Assembly (NCBI RefSeq): GCF_002749615.1 | Contig: NZ_CP024201.1 | Coordinates: 2,356,001 to 2,420,000, forward strand | Reading direction: 5' to 3' | Source: Caulobacter mirabilis | GTDB lineage: Bacteria > Pseudomonadota > Alphaproteobacteria > Caulobacterales > Caulobacteraceae | DNA: 64,000 nucleotides | Shown: positions 37,267-47,983 of the stretch, one piece after another | How positions within the stretch are numbered: position 1 is the stretch's first letter | How the letters are laid out: the number at the start of each line of letters is the position of its first letter | Made by a program: the position numbers and the translations under genes | The notes under the pieces: model-generated | Told to the model about the DNA's origin: nothing | Databases searched by the model: none | What the model saw: the letters and a program-made list of their open reading frames with translations, nothing else

Positions 37267-38673
37267 TCAGAGGTGCAGGACCCGGCCGTAGGCGTCCAGC
37301 GAGGCCTCGTGCATCGCCTCCGACATGGTCGGGTGCGGATAGACGATGCCCTGCATGTCCTCCTCGGTGGCCTCCAGGGTGATGGCGGTGACGAAGCCCT
37401 GGATCATCTCCGTGACCTCGGCGCCGATCATGTGGGCCCCGATCAGGGCCCCGGTCTTGGCGTCGAAGATGGTCTTCACGAAGCCCTCGATCTCGCCGGC
37501 GGCCACCGCCTTGCCGTTCACGCGGAACGGGAAGCGGCCGACCTTGACCTCGCGCCCCTCGGCCTTGGCGGCCTGTTCGGTGACGCCGACCGAAGCAACC
37601 TGCGGCTGGGTGTAGGTGCAGCCGGCGATCGGAGAATGGACGTTGGGGGTCTTGAAGGCGGCGATGTGTTCGGCCGCGTGGATGCCCTCGTGGCTGGCCT
37701 TGTGGGCGAGCCAGGGCGCGCCGGCGCAGTCGCCGATGGCGTAGAGGCCCTTCACATTGGTCTGGCAGTGGCCGTCGGTCTTCACATGGCCGCGGTCCAG
37801 GACCACGCCCAGGGCCTCCAGGCCGACGCCGTCGGTGTTGGCGGTGATGCCGACGGCCGAGATGCAGACCTCGGCCTCCAGCGTCTCCGCCTTGCCGCCG
37901 ACCTCGATCGCCGCCGACACGCCCTTGGCGGTCTTGGAGACCTTGGTCACCTTGGCGCCGACGCGGAACTTGATCCCGCGCTTCTCGAAGGCCTTCTGGG
38001 CGGCCTTGGAGACCTCCTCGTCCTCGACCGGCATGATCCGATCGACGGCCTCGATCACGGTCACCTCCGCGCCCAGGGCGCGGTAGAAGCTGGCGAACTC
38101 CAGGCCGATGGCGCCCGACCCGATCACCACGAACGACTTCGGCAGGCGCTTGGGCGCCAGAGCCTCGCGATAGGCCCAGATCTTGTCGCCATCCGCCTCG
38201 AGGCCGATCTGCGGCAGAGCCCGCGCGCGGGCGCCGACGGCCAGGATGACGCCCTTGGACGCCTGCACGACGCGCTCGCCGCCGGCCTTCAGCTTGACCT
38301 TCACGGACGGCGCGGCCGCGCCCTTCGCAAGCACGGCGTCGCCTTCGATCACCTCGATCTTGTGCTTCTTCATCAGGAAGGTGACGCCCTTGTTCATCGT
38401 CGACGCCACCCCGCGCGAGCGCTGGATGATGGCGTCGAAGTCGAACGCGGCGCCGCTGGCGGACAGGCCGTATTCCTTCAGGTGCGACAGGCTCTCGAAC
38501 TTCTCGCCGCTCTTCAACAGCGCCTTGGTCGGGATGCAGCCCCAGTTCAGGCAGATGCCGCCCAGGGCCTCGCGCTCGACGATGGCGGTCTTCAGGCCCA
38601 GCTGGCTGGCGCGGATCGCGGCCACGTAGCCGCCGGGGCCGGAACCGATGACGATGACGTCGAAGTCGCTCAA
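37267..38673 (-). CDS. lpdA: Dihydrolipoyl dehydrogenase (E3 of pyruvate dehydrogenase)
   Basis: A 468-residue flavoprotein. It has FAD-binding GSGPGGYVAAI at the N-terminus, the redox-active GGICLNWGCIPTKALL, NAD-binding GSGAIGLEFA, and HPTMSEAMHEA with the catalytic His-Glu near the C-terminus. It reoxidises dihydrolipoamide on E2. The start is TTG at 38673, supported by GGGAG seven bases upstream. Last gene of the pdhA-pdhB-(small ORF)-pdhC-lpdA operon. Confidence 0.97.
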   Translation of the reverse strand: MSDFDVIVIGSGPGGYVAAIRASQLGLKTAIVEREALGGICLNWGCIPTKALLKSGEKFESLSHLKEYGLSASGAAFDFDAIIQRSRGVASTMNKGVTFLMKKHKIEVIEGDAVLAKGAAAPSVKVKLKAGGERVVQASKGVILAVGARARALPQIGLEADGDKIWAYREALAPKRLPKSFVVIGSGAIGLEFASFYRALGAEVTVIEAVDRIMPVEDEEVSKAAQKAFEKRGIKFRVGAKVTKVSKTAKGVSAAIEVGGKAETLEAEVCISAVGITANTDGVGLEALGVVLDRGHVKTDGHCQTNVKGLYAIGDCAGAPWLAHKASHEGIHAAEHIAAFKTPNVHSPIAGCTYTQPQVASVGVTEQAAKAEGREVKVGRFPFRVNGKAVAAGEIEGFVKTIFDAKTGALIGAHMIGAEVTEMIQGFVTAITLEATEEDMQGIVYPHPTMSEAMHEASLDAYGRVLHL

Positions 38674-38749
38674 CTCAGATCTCCCATTGTCTGGGGTAGA
38701 AACAGGCGGGCGGGCCCAGGGTCCGCCCCGTAGTTCGGAAGGTCGGCCG

Positions 38750-40054
38750 TCAGACGATCATCGTCAGAGGATCTTCCAGCAGTGGTTTGAAAGCCTGCAG
38801 GAATTTGGCCCCCGTTGCGCCGTCGACCACACGGTGGTCGCAGGTCAGGGTGACGGTCATCACCGTGGCGACGGTCAGCTCGCCGTTCCGGACCACCGGG
38901 CGCTGCTCGCCGGCGCCGACGCTCATGATGCAGCCCTGCGGCTCGTTGATGATCGACGAGAACGACTTGATGCCGAACATGCCCAGGTTGCTGACCGAGA
39001 AGGTGCCGCCCTGGAACTCCTCGGGCTTCAGCTTCTTGGTGCGGGCGCGTTCGGCCAGGTCCTTGGCCTCGACGGCGATCTGGGCCAGGCCCTTGGTCTC
39101 GGCGGCGCGGATGATCGGGGTGATCAGGCCGCCGTCGATGGCCACCGCCATGGCGATGTCGGCGTGGTGGTGCAGGGCCAGGCCTTCCGGCGAGTAGCTG
39201 GCGTTGGCTTCCGGCACGCGCTTGAGGGCGACGGCGGCGGCCTTCATGACCATGTCGTTCACCGACACCTTCACGCCCTGCTTCTCCAGCATGGCGTTGA
39301 TCTTGGCGCGGGCGGCGAGCAGGGCGTCGATCTCGATGTCGATGGTCAGCGGGAAGTGCGGCACGTCGCGCGCGCTTTCCGTCATCCGGCGCGCGATGGT
39401 CTTGCGCATGCCGTCCAGCGGGATCAGGTCGTAGCTGCCGGGCGCGATGCCCATCTGCTCGAGCGTCTTGTGCTCGCGCTGGGCCGGAGCGGCGGCGGCG
39501 GACGTCGCGCCGGGCTGGGCCGACGGGGTTGCCGCCGGAGCCTTGCCCCGCGCCGCTTCGACGTCAGCCTTCACCACCCGGCCGTGCGGGCCGGTGCCGG
39601 CGATGGTCTTCAGGTCCAGGCCGGCGGCGGCGGCCAGGCGGCGGGCCAGCGGCGAGGCGAACACGCGCTCGCCGTCGACCTTCGGGGTCGGGGCCGCAGC
39701 CGCGACAGGCGCGGGCGCAGCCGGAGCGGCCGCGGGAGCCGGCGCTTCAGCGGCCTTAGGGGCCTCGACCTTCGGCGCTTCGGGGGCCTTGGCGGCGGGC
39801 GCAGGCGCCTCGCCCTCCCCGGCCAGGCGCGCGATCGGGGCGTTGACCTTCACGCCTTCGGCGCCGGCGTCGACCAGCAGGGCCTCGACCACGCCCTCGT
39901 CGACGGCCTCGACCTCCATGGTCGCCTTGTCGGTCTCGATCTCGGCGATCACGTCGCCGGCCTTGACCTCGTCGCCGGGCTTCACGTGCCACTTGGCCAG
40001 GGTCCCCTCCTCCATGGTCGGAGACAGGGCGGGCATCAGGATTTCGATGGACAT
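38750..40054 (-). CDS. pdhC: Pyruvate dehydrogenase E2, dihydrolipoamide acetyltransferase
   Basis: A 434-residue protein with one N-terminal lipoyl domain (lipoyl-Lys in ETDKATME, ~43), Ala/Pro linker, peripheral-subunit-binding domain ([18 protein letters not shown]...[11 protein letters not shown]) and the catalytic acyltransferase domain with DHRVVDG near the end. It transfers acetyl from lipoamide to CoA and forms the core of the complex. Its lipoyl domain is nearly identical to the one fused to PdhB, so the two are recent duplicates or under conversion. Confidence 0.97.
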   Translation of the reverse strand: MSIEILMPALSPTMEEGTLAKWHVKPGDEVKAGDVIAEIETDKATMEVEAVDEGVVEALLVDAGAEGVKVNAPIARLAGEGEAPAPAAKAPEAPKVEAPKAAEAPAPAAAPAAPAPVAAAAPTPKVDGERVFASPLARRLAAAAGLDLKTIAGTGPHGRVVKADVEAARGKAPAATPSAQPGATSAAAAPAQREHKTLEQMGIAPGSYDLIPLDGMRKTIARRMTESARDVPHFPLTIDIEIDALLAARAKINAMLEKQGVKVSVNDMVMKAAAVALKRVPEANASYSPEGLALHHHADIAMAVAIDGGLITPIIRAAETKGLAQIAVEAKDLAERARTKKLKPEEFQGGTFSVSNLGMFGIKSFSSIINEPQGCIMSVGAGEQRPVVRNGELTVATVMTVTLTCDHRVVDGATGAKFLQAFKPLLEDPLTMIV

Positions 40055-40115
40055 CAGGCTTCCCTGAAAAATTTAGCGAGGGAGGCCGAACGAGCCTCCG
40101 ATTTGTTGTGGCGGC

Positions 40116-40475
40116 TCAAAGTCCGCGCTCCAGCCACCAGTTTTCCGATAGGAACTCCTCCGGCAGATCGTCCTCCGCCGCATCGAGACCGAGGGCCTCG
40201 ATCTCGGCGAAGTAGCGATCCCTGAGATCGGCCGGCAGCGGCCTTCCGCTCCAGGGGTCGTGCCGGATCGCGATGAAGCTACCGCCGCCATCCAGCACGG
40301 GGATCCCGAACTGGCGGGTCTTCGGATGGTAGGTCACGGCAGTTTCGTCGTCGCGAGCCCGCTCGAAAAGCTCCGGAAACTCGGACTCGAGCGCCGACGG
40401 CGCGGACGCGGGGCCGAAATCCGTGAAGTCTTCCTTCACGTTCAGCAGCGCCACATTGTCCGCGTCGTCGGTCAC
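40116..40475 (-). CDS. Small conserved hypothetical protein within the pdh operon
   Basis: A 119-residue acidic protein starting at GTG 40475, two bases after the pdhB stop; AAGGG at the end of pdhB serves as ribosome site. A disordered acidic N-terminus (~1-50) is followed by FGIPVLDGGGSFIAIRHDPWSGRPLP and DLRDRYFAEIEALGL. The P-W-S-G-x-P-L-P segment resembles small domains of unknown function in which the tryptophan is often flanked by Cys (PWCG). It lies between E1-beta and E2, so a link to the complex is suggested only by position. Confidence 0.8.
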   Translation of the reverse strand: MTDDADNVALLNVKEDFTDFGPASAPSALESEFPELFERARDDETAVTYHPKTRQFGIPVLDGGGSFIAIRHDPWSGRPLPADLRDRYFAEIEALGLDAAEDDLPEEFLSENWWLERGL

Positions 40476-40477
40476 CG

Positions 40478-41842
40478 CTAGCCCTTGTAGCTCACCGCCT
40501 TGGCGGCCTTCACGATCTTCTCGACCGAGGGCAGCGACAGGGCTTCCAGGTTGGCGGCGTACGGCAGCGGCACGTCCTCCTGGTGCACGCGCAGCGGCGG
40601 GGCGTCCAGGTAGTCGAAGGCGTGCTCGACCACGCGGGCGACGATCTCGGCGCCGACGCCCATCGGACCCCAGCCTTCCTCGCAGCTGACCAGGCGGTTG
40701 GTCTTCTTGACGCTCTCCAGGATCGTCTCGTGGTCCAGCGGACGCAGGGTGCGCAGGTCGATGACCTCCGCCTCGATGCCTTCCGCGGCCAGTTCCTCCG
40801 CCGCCTTGAGCGCCAGGCCGACCATGCGGCTGTGGGCGGTCAGGGTGACGTCCTTGCCCTCGCGGCGGACCTTGGCCTTGCCGATCGGCACGATCCAGTC
40901 GTCGACTTCCGGGATGTCGAACTCGACGCCGTACATCATCTCGTGCTCGAGGAAGACGACGGGGTTCGGGTCGCGGATCGCGGCCTTCAACAGGCCCTTG
41001 GCGTCGGCCGCGTCATAGGGAGCGACGACCTTCAGGCCCGGGATCTGGGCGTACCAGGCGCTGTAGTCCTGGCTGTGCTGGGCGCCGACGCGGGCGGCCG
41101 CGCCGTTGGGGCCGCGGAACACGATCGACGACTTGATCTGGCCGCCCGACATGTAGAGCGTCTTGGCGGCGGAGTTGATGATCTGGTCGATCGCCTGCAT
41201 GGCGAAGTTCCAGGTCATGAACTCGACGATCGGCTTGAGGCCGGCCATCGCCGCGCCGACCGCCAGGCCGGCGAAGCCGTGCTCGGTGATCGGGGTGTCG
41301 ATGACTCGCTTTTCCCCAAACTCCTGAAGCAGTTCGCGCGAAACCTTGTAGGCGCCCTGGTACTGGGCGACTTCCTCGCCCATCAGGAAGACATCGCCGT
41401 TGCGGCGCATCTCCTCGGCCATGGCGTCGCGCAGGGCGTCGCGGACCGTGATCTTGACCAGCTTGGCGTCGGCCGGGATCTCGGGATCGCGCAGCTCGGC
41501 CTTGGGCGCGGCGACGGGGGCCGGGGCGGCGTCGGGCGCCTTGGCCTCGACCACGACCGGCGCGGCCTGCGGGGCCGGAGTCGGAGCGGGCGCGGCGGCG
41601 TCGCCCTCGCCCAGGCGGGCGATCGGGGTGTTGACCTTCACGCCCTCGGTCCCGGCCGGAACCAGGATGGCGCTGATCTTGCCCTCGTCGACGGCCTCGA
41701 CCTCCATGGTCGCCTTGTCGGTCTCGATCTCGGCGATCACGTCGCCGGCCCGGACCTCGTCGCCCTCCTTGACCAGCCACTTGGCCAGGGTGCCCTCCTC
41801 CATCGTCGGAGACAGGGCGGGCATCAGGATCTCGACGCTCAC
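40478..41842 (-). CDS. pdhB: Pyruvate dehydrogenase E1 beta subunit with N-terminal lipoyl domain
   Basis: A 454-residue protein with lipoyl domain (1-~80, ETDKATME), Ala/Pro-rich linker (~85-125), then E1-beta: [45 protein letters not shown] and a C-terminal transketolase domain. With PdhA it decarboxylates pyruvate using ThDP. A lipoyl domain on E1-beta is typical of alphaproteobacteria. The start is GTG 41842, overlapping the pdhA stop (GTGA), so it is translationally coupled. Confidence 0.97.
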   Translation of the reverse strand: MSVEILMPALSPTMEEGTLAKWLVKEGDEVRAGDVIAEIETDKATMEVEAVDEGKISAILVPAGTEGVKVNTPIARLGEGDAAAPAPTPAPQAAPVVVEAKAPDAAPAPVAAPKAELRDPEIPADAKLVKITVRDALRDAMAEEMRRNGDVFLMGEEVAQYQGAYKVSRELLQEFGEKRVIDTPITEHGFAGLAVGAAMAGLKPIVEFMTWNFAMQAIDQIINSAAKTLYMSGGQIKSSIVFRGPNGAAARVGAQHSQDYSAWYAQIPGLKVVAPYDAADAKGLLKAAIRDPNPVVFLEHEMMYGVEFDIPEVDDWIVPIGKAKVRREGKDVTLTAHSRMVGLALKAAEELAAEGIEAEVIDLRTLRPLDHETILESVKKTNRLVSCEEGWGPMGVGAEIVARVVEHAFDYLDAPPLRVHQEDVPLPYAANLEALSLPSVEKIVKAAKAVSYKG

Positions 41843-42867
41843 TGCGCGGCCTCCAGATAGACGTCGGTATAGAGTTCGGAGGGGTCCGGCTCGGGGCTGG
41901 TGCGGGCGAACTCGGCGGCGGCGGCGACGATGGTCTTCACCTCGGCGTCGATGGCCTTCAGTTCGTCCTCGGTGACCTTGGCCTCGGCCAGCTTCTCGCG
42001 CAGGTGCTCGATGGGGTCACGGGTCTTCTTGACCTCGTCGACCTCTTCCTTGGTCCGGTACTTGGCCGGATCGCTCATCGAGTGGCCGCGGTAGCGGTAG
42101 GTCTTCATCTCGAGGATGTAGGGGCCCTTGCCGCTGCGGGCGTGGTCGGCGGCGCGCTTGCCGGCGGCGGCGACCGCCTCGACGTCCATGCCGTCGACTT
42201 CCTCGCCCGGGATGTTGAACGAGACGCCGCGCTTGTGCAGCCGGGTCTCGGACGAGGAGCGCTCGATCGAGGTGCCCATGGCGTACTGGTTGTTCTCGAT
42301 CACGTACACGACCGGCAGCGACCAGAGCTCGGCCATGTTGAAGCTCTCGTAGACCTGCCCCTGGTTGGCCGCGCCGTCGCCGAAGTAGGTGAAGCTGACC
42401 TTGCCGTTGTCGCGGTACCAGTCGGCCAGCGCCAGGCCGGTGCCCAGGCTGACCTGCGCGCCCACGATGCCGTGGCCGCCGTAGAAGCCCGCCTCGGTCG
42501 AGAACATGTGCATCGAGCCGCCCTTGCCCTTGGACGAGCCGCCGATGCGGCCGGTCAGCTCGGCCATGACCTCGTTGGGGTCCATGCCGGCGGCCAGCAT
42601 ATGGCCGTGGTCGCGGTAGCCGGTGATGATCTGGTCGCCCTTTTCGGCGATCGACTGCATGCCGACCGCGACGGCTTCCTGGCCGATGTACAGGTGGCAG
42701 AACCCGCCGATCAGGCCCATGCCGTACAGCTGGCCGGCCCGCTCCTCGAAGCGCCGGATCAGCAGCATGTCCCGATAGTATTTAAGCAGCTGGTCCTTCG
42801 AGGATACCTGACCGCTCCCGGCGTCAGCCTTCCCCGAGGTCCCCTTGGCTTTAGGCGACCGCGCCAT
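41839..42867 (-). CDS. pdhA: Pyruvate dehydrogenase E1 alpha subunit
   Basis: A 342-residue protein. ThDP-binding [17 protein letters not shown] (GDG...N motif), [19 protein letters not shown] and the phospho-loop region [11 protein letters not shown]. The first ~25 residues are Lys/Ser/Gly-rich and probably disordered. AGGGAG precedes the ATG. First gene of the pdh operon; the FtsB-like gene lies 77 bases upstream on the same strand. Confidence 0.97.
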   Translation of the reverse strand: MARSPKAKGTSGKADAGSGQVSSKDQLLKYYRDMLLIRRFEERAGQLYGMGLIGGFCHLYIGQEAVAVGMQSIAEKGDQIITGYRDHGHMLAAGMDPNEVMAELTGRIGGSSKGKGGSMHMFSTEAGFYGGHGIVGAQVSLGTGLALADWYRDNGKVSFTYFGDGAANQGQVYESFNMAELWSLPVVYVIENNQYAMGTSIERSSSETRLHKRGVSFNIPGEEVDGMDVEAVAAAGKRAADHARSGKGPYILEMKTYRYRGHSMSDPAKYRTKEEVDEVKKTRDPIEHLREKLAEAKVTEDELKAIDAEVKTIVAAAAEFARTSPEPDPSELYTDVYLEAAQ

Positions 42868-42944
42868 AAAATTCTCCCTGGGCCCTACTCAATCCTGGCC
42901 TGTTCGTTCCCCGTCCCCGCCCCGGAACGAAAAATCGAACCGGC

Positions 42945-43241
42945 TCAGGGCTTGGTGCGGATCACATAATCCTTCGGGTCCGCGAAGCCCAGTAGAGAAC
43001 GCGCGCGTTCCTCAAGGAGGTCCGCCGACAGGCTGTTGTCGCGTAGTAGCCGCGCCCGCGCCTCCAGGTCCACCCTGCGCTTGCGAAGATCGCCCAGTTC
43101 TTCCGAACGGGCGTTCAAAATCATCTGACGCTGGGACGACAGCAGCAGCCCGCGCTCCCCGGTCAGCCCGTGGAACACGAAATAGACGATCAGCCCCAGA
43201 AGGGCGATGGTCGGAAGGATGGGCTGGACGCGCTGGAACAT
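42945..43241 (-). CDS. FtsB/DivIC-like septum formation initiator
   Basis: A 98-residue bitopic membrane protein: short cytoplasmic start, one helix (ILPTIALLGLIVYFVFHGL, ~8-26) and a periplasmic coiled coil (~35-75) ending in EERARSLLGFADPKDYVI. The E-x-x-AR-x-x-LG-x-x-x-x-x-E/D-x-V pattern is the FtsB/DivIC signature. It would join FtsL and FtsQ in the divisome. It sits upstream of pdhA, as in related genomes. Confidence 0.9.
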   Translation of the reverse strand: MFQRVQPILPTIALLGLIVYFVFHGLTGERGLLLSSQRQMILNARSEELGDLRKRRVDLEARARLLRDNSLSADLLEERARSLLGFADPKDYVIRTKP

Positions 43242-43361
43242 GCCGACTCGGTCGGGTGGAAACGCCGTCAGAATCGGCGGCCATGGTTAAGGCGGGGTTG
43301 AGGAATTCGCGCGTCGTCTACAGCCTGCTCCCGCTCAGGCTCCGTTGTTGAAAGCCCGCCG

Positions 43362-44435
43362 ATGACCGCCGCCCGCCCCCTGATCGGAGCCCTGGCGCTC
43401 CTGGTTCTCGCCGCCCCGCTTCCGGCGACCCCGGCGCTCGCCGACACGGCGCCCTGGAGCGCGCCGGCGACGACGCAGCGGGTCGAGGAAGCCAAGGTCT
43501 TCCGCAGCGGCGACGCGGACTTGAGCGGAACCCTTTACCTGCCCAAGGGCGGCAAGGCGCTGGCGGCGGTGGTCGTGACCCACGCCGCCGGCTCACCGTC
43601 GCGGGCCTCGCCGCTCTATCGCCACCTGATCGAAATGCTGCCGGCGATGGGCATGGCGGTGTTCGTCTACGACCGCCGCGGCTCGGGCGCCTCGGGCGGC
43701 GACCTGAAGACCAGCGACTACGCCCTGCTCGCCGACGACGCCGTCGCCGCCGTACGGATGTTGAAGACCGATCCCCGCATCGATCCCGGGCGGGTCGGCG
43801 TCTGGGGCCTGAGCCAGGGCGGCTGGCTGGCGCTGCTGGCGGCCACGCGCAGTCCGGAGGTCGCCTTCGTGGTCTCGATCTCGGCGCCGGTCGTGACGCC
43901 CGACGTGCAGATGATGTTCCGCTCGGCCAACGCCTTGAAGGTCCAGGGCTATTCCCAGGTCGACATCGACCAGATGCTGGCGACCCGCAAGGCGGTGGAC
44001 GACTACATGCGCGGGACGAGCGACAAGGCCGAGGCCCAGCGCCGCATCGACGCGGCCAAGGTCCAGCCCTGGTTCCCGCTGACCTACATGGGCGAGACGG
44101 TCCGCGACCGGGACGTGTCGCGCTGGCGGAAGGAGATCGAATTCGACCCGCTGCCGTCGCTCGAAACGGTCAAGGTTCCGGCCCTGGTCCTCTACGGCGC
44201 GGCCGACCCGGTCGTGCCGGTGGCGATCTCGGTCGAGCGGCTGGCGACGATCACGCCCCGGCGGCCGAACCTGAAGGTCGCCGTGATCGCCGGCGCCGAC
44301 CACGGCATGCAGACCACGGTCTCGCCCAAGGACCAGATGGACCCGGCGCGCGCCGACATGGCCGCGCCCGACGCCGCCGAGTACTTCGCCGTCCTGGCCT
44401 CCTGGCTGACGGCGAAGGGCCTGGCGGCGCGCTAG
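43362..44435 (+). CDS. Secreted alpha/beta hydrolase
   Basis: A 357-residue protein with signal peptide (1-27, ends ALA). Alpha/beta-hydrolase fold: VVVTHAAGSPSR, FVYDRRGSGASGG, nucleophile elbow GLSQGG (Ser ~149), and VLYGAADPVVPV with the acid Asp, then GADHGM with the His. Complete triad, unlike the lipoprotein at 33295. Periplasmic esterase or peptidase of unknown substrate. Divergent from the FtsB-like gene. Confidence 0.85.
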   Translation: MTAARPLIGALALLVLAAPLPATPALADTAPWSAPATTQRVEEAKVFRSGDADLSGTLYLPKGGKALAAVVVTHAAGSPSRASPLYRHLIEMLPAMGMAVFVYDRRGSGASGGDLKTSDYALLADDAVAAVRMLKTDPRIDPGRVGVWGLSQGGWLALLAATRSPEVAFVVSISAPVVTPDVQMMFRSANALKVQGYSQVDIDQMLATRKAVDDYMRGTSDKAEAQRRIDAAKVQPWFPLTYMGETVRDRDVSRWRKEIEFDPLPSLETVKVPALVLYGAADPVVPVAISVERLATITPRRPNLKVAVIAGADHGMQTTVSPKDQMDPARADMAAPDAAEYFAVLASWLTAKGLAAR

Positions 44436-44473
44436 CCCTTGCGCCGATCGGGTTCATCCCCAGGTTTGGCGTG

Positions 44474-44521
44474 ATGATGATGTCCATCCGCAGCCTCCGC
44501 TCGGTCGTCTTCGAGGCCTGA
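44474..44521 (+). other. Possible leader peptide and hairpins upstream of the dioxygenase gene
   Basis: A 15-codon frame (MMMSIRSLRSVVFEA) ends at 44521. It is followed by two near-perfect hairpins: CTCCCG/CGGGAG (44529-44543) and CGGCGCG/CGCGCCG (44550-44565). The next gene begins at 44611. A short frame plus tandem hairpins in a 175-base 5' region is the layout of attenuation leaders, but the codon content does not point to any amino acid and the ribosome site is weak. Confidence 0.3.
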
Positions 44522-44610
44522 GCCGTTCCTCCCGAGACGGGAGAGACGCCGGCGCGCCCGCGCCGAACGCCGATGCGCGCCCCCTGCGGCGCTTCTTGAC
44601 GAGACATCCC

Positions 44611-45399
44611 ATGCCGAACCCCGACGCCGTCGGCCCCGCCGACATCGACCGTTTCATCCGCGACGGTTTCCTGCGCCTGGACAACGCCTTCCCGCGCGAA
44701 CTTGCCGACAGGGCGCGCGCGATCCTGTGGCGCGACGTCGGCGGCGCTCCGGACGATCCCGCGACCTGGACCCGCCCCGTCGTGCGCCTCGGCCACTACG
44801 ATCAGCCGCCCTTCCGCGAAGCAGCCAACACCCCCGCCCTGCACGCCGCCTTCGACGCCCTGGTCGGCGAAGGGCGCTGGCTGCCGCGCGGCGGGCTGGG
44901 GACCTTCCCGGTACGGTTCCCCTCGCCCGACGATCCGGGGGACGCCGGCTGGCATATCGACGTGAGTTTCGGCACGGAAAGCCCCGACTTTATGCAGTGG
45001 CGCGCCAACATCTTCTCGCGCGGGCGGGCGCTGCTGATGCTGTTCCTGTTCTCGGATGTCGGCGGGGACGACGCCCCGACGCGGATCCGGGTCGGCTCGC
45101 ACCATGACATCGCCAGACGGCTGGCGCCCGCGGGCGAGGACGGGCTGACGCTGGGCGAGCTGGCGGCGGACGGGTTCGGGGGCTCGGCGCATCGGCCGGA
45201 GGCGCTGGCGACAGGCCCCGCCGGGACGGTCTATCTCTGCCATCCGTTCCTGGTGCACGCGGCCCAGCCGCATCGCGGGACGACGCCGCGGTTCATGGCC
45301 CAGCCGCCGCTCCTGCCGCGGGAGCCCTTGAGGCTGGAGCGCGAGGACGGCGGCTATTCCCCGGTGGAGCGGGCCGTCCGGCTAGCGCTCAGCGCGTGA
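44611..45399 (+). CDS. Phytanoyl-CoA dioxygenase family protein
   Basis: A 262-residue Fe(II)/2-oxoglutarate oxygenase. The iron motif is H-x-D in GWHIDVSF, with the distal His and the 2-OG-binding Arg in CHPFLVHAAQPHRG (H-x-x-x-H-A-x-x-x-x-R). FIRDGFLRLDNAFP at the N-terminus is typical of the PhyH family. The ATG at 44611 was preferred over a TTG at 44596; neither has a strong ribosome site. Ends 11 bases inside the convergent YciI-like gene. Substrate unknown. Confidence 0.85.
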   Translation: MPNPDAVGPADIDRFIRDGFLRLDNAFPRELADRARAILWRDVGGAPDDPATWTRPVVRLGHYDQPPFREAANTPALHAAFDALVGEGRWLPRGGLGTFPVRFPSPDDPGDAGWHIDVSFGTESPDFMQWRANIFSRGRALLMLFLFSDVGGDDAPTRIRVGSHHDIARRLAPAGEDGLTLGELAADGFGGSAHRPEALATGPAGTVYLCHPFLVHAAQPHRGTTPRFMAQPPLLPREPLRLEREDGGYSPVERAVRLALSA

Positions 45400-45679
45400 C
45401 CGGAAGCGTCCGGATTTCCACGGTTCCTCCGGCTTCGTAGGTCGGGTTGCCGGTCAGCAGCGTCCGTGCGGCCTCGAGGTCGGCGACCTCCACCCGGATG
45501 AAGCCGGCGATCGCCGCGCTCAGCGGTCCCGGCGCGCCGGCCTTGCGGAAGGTCTCGCCGGGGCCGATCGCGCTGCCGCCCCGCAGGACGCCCCGCGCCT
45601 GGAGATCGGCCAGATAGGCGTCCCAGGCGCCTTCGGGACCGGAGCCGTCGCCGTGCATCAGGAAGATGAACTCGGCCAT
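45389..45679 (-). CDS. YciI-like protein (YCII-related domain)
   Basis: A 96-residue protein. MAEFIFLMHGDGS at the start, then WDAYLADLQARGVLRGGSAIGPGE, and a C-terminal VEIRTLP strand match YCII-related ferredoxin-like domains. The His in LMHGD and the Asp region are the usual pocket residues. It follows eno on the same strand with 19 bases between and may ride on its transcript. No specific reaction known. Confidence 0.88.
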   Translation of the reverse strand: MAEFIFLMHGDGSGPEGAWDAYLADLQARGVLRGGSAIGPGETFRKAGAPGPLSAAIAGFIRVEVADLEAARTLLTGNPTYEAGGTVEIRTLPVTR

Positions 45680-45698
45680 GGCTCCGGTCCGTCCGTTG

Positions 45699-47087
<1,389 letters not shown>

Positions 47088-47117
47088 TTATCGACTGTCG
47101 ACCCAGGAGGCAGAACC

Positions 47118-47384
47118 ATGGGCCGCGCCCAGACCGACATCGCCGAAATCGTCCAGGCCAACGACAAGTTGCTCAAGGCCTTGATCACCCTGCTGGCCAT
47201 GCGCGACGAGCATCTGCTCGACGAACTGCGCACCGTCTTCGGACTGGCGGCGCTGGAAGGCAGCGAGCTGGGCCACGCCTCCGCGCCGGCCTGGCGTCAC
47301 ATCCGCCGCGAGCTGGCGATGATCGCCCGGCTGGTCGATGACGACGACGAGCCGACCGCTTCGCCGCCGCCGAGCTTCAGCTGA
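47118..47384 (+). CDS. Small conserved hypothetical protein
   Basis: An 88-residue, mostly helical cytoplasmic protein with a perfect AGGAGG eight bases before the ATG. Sequence includes DIAEIVQANDKLLKALITLL and a C-terminal acidic DDDDEP patch. It is divergent from eno (139 bases between starts) and convergent with the next gene (4 bases). No family was recognised. The strong ribosome site and good codon use support a real gene. Confidence 0.8.
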   Translation: MGRAQTDIAEIVQANDKLLKALITLLAMRDEHLLDELRTVFGLAALEGSELGHASAPAWRHIRRELAMIARLVDDDDEPTASPPPSFS

Positions 47385-47388
47385 CGGC

Positions 47389-47886
47389 CTAGAAACAGCC
47401 CTCGGCGTAGCGGATGGCCTCGCCGCCCGCATGGATGCGGCTGACGCGGCCCTGCCCGTCGATCTCGAAGCGCAGGCCGCTCTTGGGCGTCTTCCACCAG
47501 TAGAGGTCGTGGGCCGGCGGCAGGTCGTACGGCGCGCCCTCCTTGACCAGCCCCTTGTAGGTCGCGCGGACCTTGGCCACCGGGTCGCCGACCTTGACCC
47601 CCTCGGTCGTACGCCCGCCCTCGCTGGCCGAGGTGCGCACGACGCGGCCGTCCTCGATCATGAAGGAGAGGGCCCGGCTCTCGTCCAGCCCGTACTCCTC
47701 GCAGACCGCCGGATCGTCGCCGCCGCCGGAGATCGGCGCGGGCCGGATGGCCAGCGCTTCCTTGGCGGTCATGCCGACGCGCACCGGCCCCGCTCCCTCT
47801 GGCGACATCGGCGGCGGCGACTCCTGCGCCAGGACCGGCGCGGCGATGCAGAGGGCCAGGAGCGAAGCGGCGAACGGTCTGATCAT
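47389..47886 (-). CDS. Hypothetical exported protein
   Basis: A 165-residue protein with a signal peptide (1-20, ends VLAQ). The mature part contains a GMTAKEAL motif at ~38-45 and a repeat of the same kind at ~97-107 (VKVGDPVAKVRATY), reminiscent of small SmpA-like or lipoprotein-like alpha/beta domains in which a G-M-(T/S)-x-x-E helix recurs. Two cysteines (C62, C164) may pair. Divergent from the enoyl-CoA hydratase gene. Confidence 0.78.
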   Translation of the reverse strand: MIRPFAASLLALCIAAPVLAQESPPPMSPEGAGPVRVGMTAKEALAIRPAPISGGGDDPAVCEEYGLDESRALSFMIEDGRVVRTSASEGGRTTEGVKVGDPVAKVRATYKGLVKEGAPYDLPPAHDLYWWKTPKSGLRFEIDGQGRVSRIHAGGEAIRYAEGCF

Positions 47887-47983
47887 CGCGCCAGTCTGGC
47901 GGTCCCCGCCCGGCCCCGCAACCGCGCTTGACTCTCCCGGCGGCAGCGCGCCCAACCCTGGCTGGAACGAAGGAGACGCCGCC

